Origin: Eucommia ulmoides
Taxonomy: Eukaryota; Streptophyta; Magnoliopsida; Garryales; Eucommiaceae
DNA length: 64,000 nt
Direction: 5' to 3'
NCBI GenBank assembly: GCA_016647705.1
Contig: CM028328.1
Location: forward strand, 2,476,501 to 2,540,500
How positions within the stretch are numbered: position 1 is the stretch's first letter; the number at the start of each line of letters is the position of its first letter. Position numbers and translations under genes: made by a program. The notes below the pieces were generated by a model, which was not told the DNA's origin, did no database searches, and saw nothing but the letters and a program-made list of their open reading frames with translations. Shown one piece after another: positions 21,676 to 30,696 of this stretch.

Positions 21676-22335
21676 ATGGCCAATCATTGTAGCCAACCGT
21701 TGCCGCCGCCGTGGCGTTCTGCAAATCCAAAACGTGAAGAATCTCACAGATTTCATCTTTTTCCTCATGAAATTTATGCTCCTCTGCGAGTTCATCGTTT
21801 TCCTCACGAATTTTTTCTTCCACAACATCAAGAATCATCACCTATTTTCCGGCCGTGCCTTCCTCCGCCGCCGCCACCGCCAAAACGGGAAGAATGGCCG
21901 ATTCCGATCCATCGTTTTCCTCATGAATTTTATGCTTCTCCAAACATGAAGGATCTGGTAATTTCTCCATCCCTTTGAATATATATATATATTTTGGTAT
22001 ATCATGAGTATCTCCTTACCACATAGGATAAAAGACTAACTCGTTCAGGATGTGTGGCTATCCCTCTGAATTTTCGTAGGCTCGAACTCTACACCTAAAC
22101 TAATTATTTTTATTTTAAAAAATATTATATTTTATTTTCTCAACAAATTTAGAACAAAAAAATAAATAAAAATTCAGAAAATAATTTTGTTGGCTTCTTC
22201 AATTATGTATATATTTTTCATATTTTTTTCTTGATTTATTTTTTATTTTTTCAGGAGGATTATATATCGGGTTTCTTGAAGATGATGAAGCTTGGATCAA
22301 GTGTTTTTTATGAAGAAGACTTGTTCCCTTTGTAA
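21676..22335 (+). CDS. Uncharacterised proline-rich protein, member 1 of a local family
   Basis: I do not recognise this family. Exon 1 (21676-21957) and a likely exon 2 (22255-22335) are joined by a phase-0 GT-AG intron, giving 120 aa. The protein has LPPPWRSANP, then three HEFY/HEIY-type motifs (FPHEIYAP, FPHEFFLP, FPHEFYAS) and a Pro-rich stretch. The gene at 24262 is its paralog: their 5' leaders, the starts MANH/MAIH and the SANP(H) segment match. In the paralog the C-terminus is KKTCPLCNALLA. Here the same DNA (KKTCSLCNAFF) is present but in another frame because of indels, so the predicted tail differs and the gene may be degraded. RNA evidence is needed to accept either gene as expressed. 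Confidence 0.45.
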
Positions 22336-23643
22336 TGCTTTTTTTTAAAAATAAAATCTGATTTATTGATTTTTTATTATTTTTAAATTTTAAACAACTT
22401 TTTTTTTAAAAAAAAAAAAAAAAAAAAGAAGAAATTTTTCCATATTTTTTTTAATTTTTGGGATTGTTTAATGAGAAATTTATTATATAGTCCTTAAGAT
22501 ATATATAAATCAGAAAATAAACTCTCAACTAACATAATAAATTTTTTAGTTCTCAACGATTTTGGAAAATAGTCCTCCGTTCTTCTATCATCTTTTTTAT
22601 TATTATTTAAAACGTGAATATTCATTTTTTTATTCTTCAATTTTTAAACATTTTAACTATAATTCTGTTGTTGTGAATGTTCATTGTTCTTTTCGCGAAC
22701 AAATTTATGTTTTTATTATGTCGATATGAAAATTCACTAAATAAAAAAAAAAACAGGAACAACAAATCAAAAAAATTGAAAATAAAACTTAAGATCAACA
22801 AAACACAATTCTAGTATGAACATTCACCGAAAACCAAATCAAATAATATTTTTTTAAAAAAAAGCTAAGATTAATAAAAAACAAATCGGTCTGAACATAT
22901 CATCAAACCACATGAACATTTACCCAAAACACTAAAAAACAACAAATCAAAACATTGAAAACCTCCTAAGATCAATAAAAATAAAATCGGTGTGAACATT
23001 CATTAACCACAAATGACATAATAAATAAAAATCACTGGTTAAATATATAAATGAAACTTAAAGTGTATAAAATGTAACTAAACTCAACCACTTTGTAAGT
23101 GAGGATGCTAATTTTTTATTTGATAATCTTTTTTCTTAAATATTTATCAACTTATCCCAAAAATTCATTCTCCTCAAATTAATCTAAAGTCGTTAAAGAC
23201 AATATATTTTTAAAAAACATGTTGATTAATTAAGAGATTTGTGTGAGATTTTTTAGGGTCAAAGGTAAAAAAAAATTGTGAGAGATTAGAGGAAGATTTG
23301 TTAGGGGAAAAAACTAGGTAAAAATATTATAAAATATTGTAAATTGATCTAGACCGATGGATCAAAAATTAATCCAAAGGTCCAAAATACCATACATCGA
23401 TATTTTATTGGTATAATATTATAAAAATTTAACATTGTGTTTGATATCAACAGATTCACTGAACTTGATAAAACGGCTTAAAATGTCGAAAGTGTAAAAT
23501 ATAATTTAAATTAGAGAATAGTTTCAACGTTACAATATGTAGATTTTTTTTTTTATCAGAGAATAACTGAATTTTTATTTTTCATCCAAAATATCTTTAA
23601 TTATACTGTATTAAAAACAAACGTAGAATTTCATATCAATATA
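22336..23643. other. AT-rich intergenic DNA with a short tandem repeat
   Basis: No gene is seen. Around 22760-23030 a roughly 85-110-bp unit recurs about three times, built on 'taagatcaa(c/t)aaaa..aa(a)tcggt(c/g)tgaacat' words. The remainder is low-complexity A/T sequence. Confidence 0.5.
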
Positions 23644-23900
23644 TCAAATCTCAAAATTTACATAAACACTCACCTTACACTTTAAGGACCAAAAGTGTAA
23701 TTTTTCCCAAAGTTTGGAAAAAATATATAGGTCGGTCTCCCGTTCCCTCACTTGCTCACTATTACATTCTCTCTCTCTCTCGAACTGTTTGACGCCAAGT
23801 CGGCGGAGAGTTTTAGCTTCACTTTTTGTATTATTTCCGATTGCCATTCATTTGCTGGATGGTCGACAGATTGTGAAACTAGTCGCAAACAACACTTAGT
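23644..23900 (+). pseudogene. Truncated 5' relic of the proline-rich gene family
   Basis: The sequence from about 23690 to 23850 matches the leaders of the genes at 21676 and 24262: a CT-rich run, then CGAACTGTTTGACGCC, GGCGGAGAGTTTTAGCTTC and a 'tttgtatt' segment. The coding part is missing after ATTGCCATTCATT. This makes a third local copy. Confidence 0.55.
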
Positions 23901-24261
23901 TGAGAGATCAAACGTGTTAACTAAAAAAAATTCGGGAACCACTTAAACACTCATCCCAAATTTAAAGGACTAAAAATACAATTTTTCCTAATTAAAAGAG
24001 AGTAATATGAAGATTTTATAGACTAAAAGAGTTACAAATAAAATAAGATTAAAGTATAGGGTAGTTAAGTGTAATTAACTCAAAGTTTGAATTGATCTTC
24101 CAAGTCCATAGGGAAGAGGAAATCTAGGAAATCGGTTCAGGTAAGTCGGTGGCTTCCCTATGAATATCTCCCCCTCTCGCCGTCTTTCTCCATTGAATTC
24201 ATTCTACGGCGAAGGGTTTCTGCATTCCGGGGATCATCTCCGTCAACTTTGCATTCCGACG

Positions 24262-25524
24262 ATGGCCATTCACCGTGTCGACACTAAATCGTCACCTCAC
24301 AAACCGCTGCCGCCGCCGTCGAGGCGTTCTGCAAATCATGAAATTTATCCACCATTGAAGAAATCTCCGATTCGGGGAGGTCCGCTTCTTCCTCATGAAA
24401 CTTGTTCACGACCGGAAGAATGTGTGATTCCGGAGGCGATTATTTTGCCTCATGAAATTTATGCTTCTCAAAGGCGCCGGCGCCGGCGCACAAAGGCTCC
24501 GCCGATGTCGCCGTGTTCTGTTTATCAAAGCGGCGATCCACAACCGGAAGAATCTCCGACTTTGGGAGGTCATATTTTTCCTCATGAAATTTATGCTTCT
24601 CAAAGGCGTCGGCGCCGTTGCACAACCCCCCCGCCGCCGATGCCGCGGCATTGTGTTTATCACAGCGGCGATCCACAACCGGCAGAATCTCAGCCTCTGG
24701 GAGATTATATTCTCCCTCATGCAATTTATGGTTCTCAAAGACTCCACCGCCGTCCAGATCATCCATGTCGTGCACAAGCAAACGGTACTGAACCATCGCC
24801 TAGTCGCAGGCCGTGGCTTCCTCCGCCGCCACTGCCGCCGCATTCGGCTTTTCGTGTCGATAATCCACAACCGGAAGAATCTCAGCCTCTGGGAGATCAT
24901 ATTCTCCCTCATGCGATTTATGCTTCTCAAAGACGCCGCCGCCGTCTCGATCATCCATGTCCTGCACAAACAAACGGTAAAGAACCATCGCCTAGTCGTA
25001 GGCCGTGGCTTCCTCCTCCGCCACTGCCGCCCCATTCGGCTTTTCGTGTTGACAATCTGCAACCGGAAGAGTCTCCGATTCTGGATGCTCCTATTTTTCC
25101 TCATGAAATTTATGCTTCTCAAAGCCATCGCCGCCGGCACACAAACCATCCGCCGCCGATGCCGCCGCATTCGGTTTTTCATGTCGACAACCCACAACCA
25201 GAAGAATCTCAGCCTCTGGGAGATTATATTCTCCCTCATGCAATTTATGCTTCTCAAAGACGCCGCCGCCGTCCAGATCATCCATCTCCGGTACAAACAA
25301 ACGGTACTGAACCATCACCTAATCGCCCGCCGCATTTGGCTTTTCGTGTCGACAATCCACAACCGGAAAAATCTCTGATTTTGGAACCTCTTCTCCCTCA
25401 TGAAATTTATGCTTCTCAAAGTATGAATGATTTGGAAGAATATATTGAATTTGATGCAGATTTCATTAAGACATGGTTTTCGGTGAAGAAGACATGCCCC
25501 CTTTGTAATGCTCTTTTGGCTTGA
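24262..25524 (+). CDS. Uncharacterised Pro/Arg-rich repeat protein, member 2 of the local family
   Basis: A single open frame of 420 aa from the ATG at 24262; an upstream ATG at 24160 would give 454 aa, but the paralog at 21676 and the leader alignment favour 24262. I do not recognise the family. The body is made of 7-8 repeats of 44 or 64 residues, each with an FPHEIYASQ or LPHAIYASQ motif followed by an Arg run (RRRRR), a Pro cluster, and PQPEES. The 64-residue units add a SPSRRPWLPPPPLPPHSAFRV linker segment. It ends MNDLEEYIEFDADFIKTW..KKTCPLCNALLA, where a CxxC pair could be half of a zinc site. Expression is unproven, but the frame is kept open through all repeats, which argues for recent coding selection. 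The antisense strand also has a long open frame; that is a by-product of the codon pattern. Confidence 0.5.
   Translation: MAIHRVDTKSSPHKPLPPPSRRSANHEIYPPLKKSPIRGGPLLPHETCSRPEECVIPEAIILPHEIYASQRRRRRRTKAPPMSPCSVYQSGDPQPEESPTLGGHIFPHEIYASQRRRRRCTTPPPPMPRHCVYHSGDPQPAESQPLGDYILPHAIYGSQRLHRRPDHPCRAQANGTEPSPSRRPWLPPPPLPPHSAFRVDNPQPEESQPLGDHILPHAIYASQRRRRRLDHPCPAQTNGKEPSPSRRPWLPPPPLPPHSAFRVDNLQPEESPILDAPIFPHEIYASQSHRRRHTNHPPPMPPHSVFHVDNPQPEESQPLGDYILPHAIYASQRRRRRPDHPSPVQTNGTEPSPNRPPHLAFRVDNPQPEKSLILEPLLPHEIYASQSMNDLEEYIEFDADFIKTWFSVKKTCPLCNALLA
24445..25410 (+). repeat. Coding tandem repeat, 132/192-bp units
   Basis: CTCATG(A/C)(A/G)ATTTATG-type starts recur near 24450, 24582, 24716, 24908, 25100, 25236 and 25400, so the spacing is about 132-136, 192 or 164 bp. 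All are multiples compatible with an open frame. Confidence 0.85.
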
Positions 25525-27316
25525 TTTTGATTTTTTTTTTTTTTTTTTTTTTATTATTATTTTTGAATTTTAAATTGATGAAATATTTATGTGACGCTTT
25601 GATTAGTGTTTTTACTTTTTTTTTTTAAGAATTTCGATGAGAATTCTATTTTCGTTTTGGAGTATTGTGATAATAGAAACATTTTTTATAACGACCATTA
25701 TTCTGAATTTTTTTTTTTTAATTCATGATAATAGAAGCAAGAAACACGTTTGATTGCAATATTTGTTCTTTTTTAGTTTTTCTTTTAAAATGTATGGTAG
25801 TCAACGGGTTGGTGGTGACATGCAGGTTGGTGGTGGCCAGAGGAATGGTGGATTGGTGGCCGACATGATGGTGGTGGAATTAGTGTCATAGAATCAACAA
25901 TTTTTTTTTTTGTTTTTTAGATTCTTAAGAAATTTGAGAATTACTCCAAAATTGCTCTCAAATTGCTCTCAATTTTTTTAAAACAAAAACGTGTTTACCA
26001 AACACGTCTCTTTACATTAATCTCAAAATTTTGAGAGTAGAAACAAAAATCAAGGAATTGAAACAATAACCAAATGGGTAGCAATATATCAAATTTTTCG
26101 CCTAAAAATTTGACACTCCCACTTTCAAAGAAAGATTTAGTTAAATTATATTGTGTTCTCTTTAAGTTTTGTATGTGTACTTTGAAAATCGATATAGTGT
26201 CTTAGACATGAAGAAGAGTCCTTAGTGATATATAATTTTTTTTAGCTGTTGCAGCACCTCCAACCCAAATAGGCATTTATAGTTAAAATATTATTTTGTC
26301 TCGTGAATAGTATTTTGACTAATAGATATTTAGAATTGTATTCTAACCATGTTAGCCAAATGAATTAACTATTGTTATTTCAATTTTAATTTTGGCTAAG
26401 CAATAGTTTACCTAGTGAATTAGAGTAGATAATATTGATATTGAATAGACAAATTAATAATTAAAAATTCCCACTAATTTTCAGCTAACTCCTGGCTCTT
26501 GGGATGACAATTAGGTAAAATAACTAAAGTGATGACTCTTGGGTTGGAGCTCAAATTTTGAAATTTGGTTAGACAAAATGGTAGTTACACCATTTGGCAT
26601 TTTTATTTTTTTTTCCAGTAAGGTGTGTCCGGATCAGTTTACGTACATTTCGACTAATGACATTTTTAGGTGATCTTAAGAACACATTATTTCATATCAG
26701 ACTGGTGTATTCAGAATTAAATTTAAAATTTAATTTCTTTAGTTACACCATTCAACCCATGAGATGACTAATGGTTTGAATTTTAACACCTAGGACAATT
26801 AGTATACCATGCACAATTTGAGTGTGGCTTATTGTATATGCTTCCTTCCACTTCCCATATAATAGTGGCTCTTCTGTGGTACTATTTTAGGGTTGTTTTT
26901 GAATACCATAAATTACACTTTAACCCCCCTCCTTTTTCCTTATTTAAAAAAGTAATTCTACAATTTTAGAAAGAAAAAAAAGAAATCGGAGCTTTTTGCA
27001 TTGTGCGCTCTTGAAGTTTTAGAGAAATGCCACTTTAATCTTTGTCCTTTCAATTTAGAGATATTAAATTCTGAAGTGTTTAAAATTCATACCGTGTCAA
27101 GTTAGTCATTCTGTCATTTTTTATGACGGAATTCACCCACTTAGGTGATTTCATACTTGACAAGTAGTAGATTTCTATTATAAAAAAAATGAAGAAGTTA
27201 CTGATTTGGACTGATTTGACACGATTTAGATACTTTAGAATTTAATGTGTTCAAATTGAAAGTATAGCAAAATTTCTCGAAAACTTCAAGGGTACAAAGT
27301 TTAAAAAACTCTTTTA
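25525..27316. other. Intergenic with two MITE-type elements
   Basis: About 25600-26080 is an inverted copy of the 1854-2005 MITE family (right end 'gaaacaataaccaaatgggta'). About 26988-27310 is a copy of the 2862-3082 TIR family, with ends TGCATTGTGCGCTCTTGAAG and CTTCAAGGGTACAAAG. No gene was seen between. Confidence 0.5.
26988..27310. mobile_element. TIR element of the 2862-3082 family
   Basis: The imperfect inverted ends (GCTCTTGAAGTTTTAGAGAAA and TTTCTCGAAAACTTCAAGGG) enclose a palindromic interior with TTAAATTCTGAAGTG at the left and ACTTTAGAATTTAATGTG at the right, so nearly the whole element can fold back. Confidence 0.65.
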
Positions 27317-29922
27317 GGTTGTGTTTGGGTAAGAGATTTCTAGGAGGGAGTTCATTTGGTTAGAGGATTTCAAAATTCTCTTTTGACAAATCCCTTATTT
27401 GGGTTTGTTTGGGTTTTAGGAGGGAGGGATTTGTGAAATCCTCTTTTTGTAAGACCCTGTTTAAAAATAAATAAAATAAAAATAAAAATGATGAAATGAG
27501 AAAAATGAGAAGTTTGGGGGAGGGGGGGGAGGGGAGGAAAGAGCATTTTGATTTAGATATTTTAAACATATATATATATATATATGTATGTGCATGTGTG
27601 TTTGTGCAGTGAACCACGCCGGAAGGGAATGGGAGAGAGAGGAGGAGGAGGGAAACGTGGCATGTGTTGGCTCCACTAATCTATATATATATATATATAT
27701 ATAAACGTGGTGAGAAATGGTTCCCATCATTCTGGCAGAGATAACCAAGAAAAAGAGAGAGAGAGAAGCGAAGAGGAAGAAGAAGCCATCGGAGAAGCTG
27801 CCGGAGATCACTGGTGCGGGTGCAGGGTGTTTTCCCAAGATTGAGAGTCGTTTGGGCTGTAGGAGTATACAAGTGTGACATGTTCTGGGGTCATATGGAA
27901 GCAGGTATGTGTGGGTGAAGGTCTGTGCCCTGTTTTTGCTGTTTAGAGTTACAATCGTTGGTTTGGGGTGTTATTTTAGTAAGTGTTTTAGTTGGAGTGA
28001 AGGGAATGAGGTTGGTTATATCAGTGTAAACTTGGGATGGTTGATCGTGGAGGAGGAGTGAAGAATTTAAGGGCCGGAGCTGGTGACAAGAAGGGGGTAA
28101 AAGACTGGTATGTTCCGTTCTGTTCTGTCAAGGACGAAGCTAGGATCGCTTAGGCGGTGGAATATTGCTTAGACGGTAAAACAACAGAGAGCCAAAAATT
28201 TCATGATCGCTTAAGCGGTGGAATATTGCTTAAGTGGTAAAACAACAGAGAGCCAGAAATTTCGTGATCGCTTAGGCGGTAAAACAACAGAGAGCCGAAA
28301 ATTTTGTGATTGCTTAGGCGGTGGTAGATCGCTTAGACGGTAAAACAACAGAGAGCCAGAATCGCATAATCGCTTAGGAGGTGGAAGATCGCTTAGGCGG
28401 TAAAACAACAGAGAGCAAGAAATCGCCTGTTCTCCTAGGCGGTGTATTCCCACTTAGGTGGTGGGGAGCAGAAGCATATTCTAGGGGGGGCTTGCAAGTA
28501 CAAATTTTGAGGTGAGTGTACTGTCTTCTTACAAAATTATTTTTCTATATGTCGATGTAAATGTTTATTAAACTGCATGATTTTATAAATATGGTGGATC
28601 GAGCAGGTTTTGTGTGAGTTGGTAAAAATGAATTTCCGTGGAATTGTTAGGGTTTTAAAAAGAAGGATATTATAAATAATTTTGTTGAAAATTGACGGTA
28701 ACTGAATTGATGATGGTATGGTTGCTTGATTTGTGTTATTGGTTAGACTATGCCATAGTTTATGTCATGTCCGGAGGGTGGTCCGGCAGGTGGTGATTCA
28801 TATTATGGTATGTCCGGAGGGTGGTCCGGCAGATGGATATTTGTTATGGTGATTGATATAATTGGTGACTTATATTATTGGCCTCCGGAGACATCCGGTA
28901 GGCGGTGATCTGGACAGTTAGGTCCGCTAGGAAGGCATATCCTACGGATGGCTACGGTACCGTTGTAACTCCCGATCGTGAGGTTAAAACGATCACTATG
29001 GTTTAGTCGGTGTGTATGTGGGTGATAGGTAAACTTGAAATGGGGTGTTTTTATTAAGATTGGTGATTTATTGCATATAATGATTGATATGATTTATACA
29101 CTAAATGGATTGGTGAGATATATAATTGTTTATTTATTTTCACTGCTTATTTTAAGAAGAGATGTTTGTATTATGGTATTCGTATAATTACGCTCGATCC
29201 CTTTTAAAAAAGTATTGAGAATATATTATTATTTTGAAAATATGTTTTAAAAATTACTAAGAAGGCAGTACATTCGCAGGTGTTGTAGAGAAACGTTTAT
29301 CCCCTACTGGCAGTAGGTCGATTTCTTGAAGGGCCGTAGCAGGGAGTATCTCGATAGTGATTTTTTTTGCTTCTGGTTGTATATGTTGGTTAGAAAAAAA
29401 ATAAAGAACTAATGTTGTTGTTGTAAGATCAAGAGAGTCCCAATGAAATGGGGTATATGTATTTTGTTGACTATAGTAAATAATATTCTCTTTTTGTGTA
29501 AGATATTTTAATTAGCGCAATCATTTGATTTTCGATCTTCTTCGTCGCGTCTTCTCGTTTGATTGATTTTTCGATCTTCTTAGTCGCAATCGTTCTTAGA
29601 GTTTATTTGACGGCGAACGACGAACGACGACGATCTCTCCCAAATGAATTGCGATAAATTTGTTCGCAATCGCAATCTCTCCCAAATCGAAGAACATCTT
29701 GTTTCAAATTTGTTCTTTGTTTTGATTTGTTGTTGGATGGGTATGATTTTTGTTTTCAATTTTGCTTTTGTTCTTGGATGGGTATGGTTTTTGTTATGAG
29801 TGTTGTGTAATTTACCCAAACACAGAGATTTGTAAATGACGGGATTTGAAAATTCAGAGGATTTGAAAATCCTAAATTTCCAAATCCCTTAAATTTATCA
29901 AATCCTTTACCCAAACACAACC
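27317..29922. mobile_element. 2.6 kb non-autonomous TIR element (TTA target site)
   Basis: The left end GGTTGTGTTTGGGTAA and the right end TTACCCAAACACAACC are perfect inverted repeats flanked by direct TTA (27314-27316 and 29923-29925). Subterminal AAATCCC/GGGATTTG words extend the symmetry. The interior holds TA microsatellites, a 61-bp tandem array, repeated TCCGGAGGGTGGTCCGGCAG words (near 28770 and 28812) and no transposase. The start TGTAAGACCCTG at 27448 resembles the start of many plant Gypsy LTRs, so an old solo LTR may lie inside; its right end was not found. Confidence 0.65.
28144..28445 (+). repeat. Tandem array, five units of about 61 bp (one of 42 bp)
   Basis: Each unit is built from two 'GATCGCTTAGGCGGT'-like words followed by AAAACAACAGAGAGCC. 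The third unit lacks one of the two words and is shorter, as expected from slippage. Confidence 0.9.
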
Positions 29923-29925
29923 TTA

Positions 29926-30696
29926 ATTTTCTAATCTCCCACACTCAAATAACTCTATTAAACTCTATTTTTCACTATTAACACCCCATGAAATGAAACA
30001 TAAGAATTATATTATATGATTAAAGTCCAAAGATAAGAGTTTTTGAGGGTAGCAATAGTAAATCCCTATACTTTATAAATTTACACATCACTCCCCTTCT
30101 ACTCTTTATTAAAAGTAGAAACTCACACTTTATAAAAAGAATATAAAATAAATTAATAATCTCTTATTTTAAATTTAATATTTTAAAATAATAAAATAGA
30201 AAAAATAATATTTTCTCTTTCTCTTTTTCTGTACTTTTATTTATATTTTTGAAAATTTTAATTCTGTCTATTTTTGAATTTTGAGTTAAATAAAAATAAA
30301 TTTTAATTTTTTTTTAATTTATTTTAAGCATAAGGAAATAAAATGTAGGATTTTAAAATAAAAAGTCCATAGAAAAATAAGATCAAAGTATAGGGGTTTA
30401 AAATGTAATTAATTTGTGCTCCCGAAAGTTTTCCGTTTTCGGTTTAGCTTTTTCAATTTTTGTCCACTGTACCGGTTCTGTTCTTGAGAGAGTGGAGATC
30501 ACACCATTTCCGGCAGGCGGCAGCGACACCACCATAATTTCTCTCTTTTCTCTCTCTCTCACACACTGATACACACGCAGGTTTAGCCATGGAAGCTTAG
30601 GGAGGAAGAAAGTGAAATAAAGCAAATACCCATTTGCTGTTTTGACTCCAAATCTCTCGGTTTCTCTCTGATTTCCTGAATCTTGAAGCTTCAACA
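29926..30696. other. 5' flank of PMD copy 1
   Basis: An AT-rich stretch (29930-30400) is followed by a more complex 5' leader with CT-rich sequence near 30536-30560 before the ATG at 30697. No other gene was seen. Confidence 0.45.

Noticed and set aside
24406-25296. 296-aa minus-strand open frame
   Set aside because: It is antisense to the repeat gene at 24262 and stays open only because the repeat unit lacks stops in that frame; it has no start context or homology I recognise.
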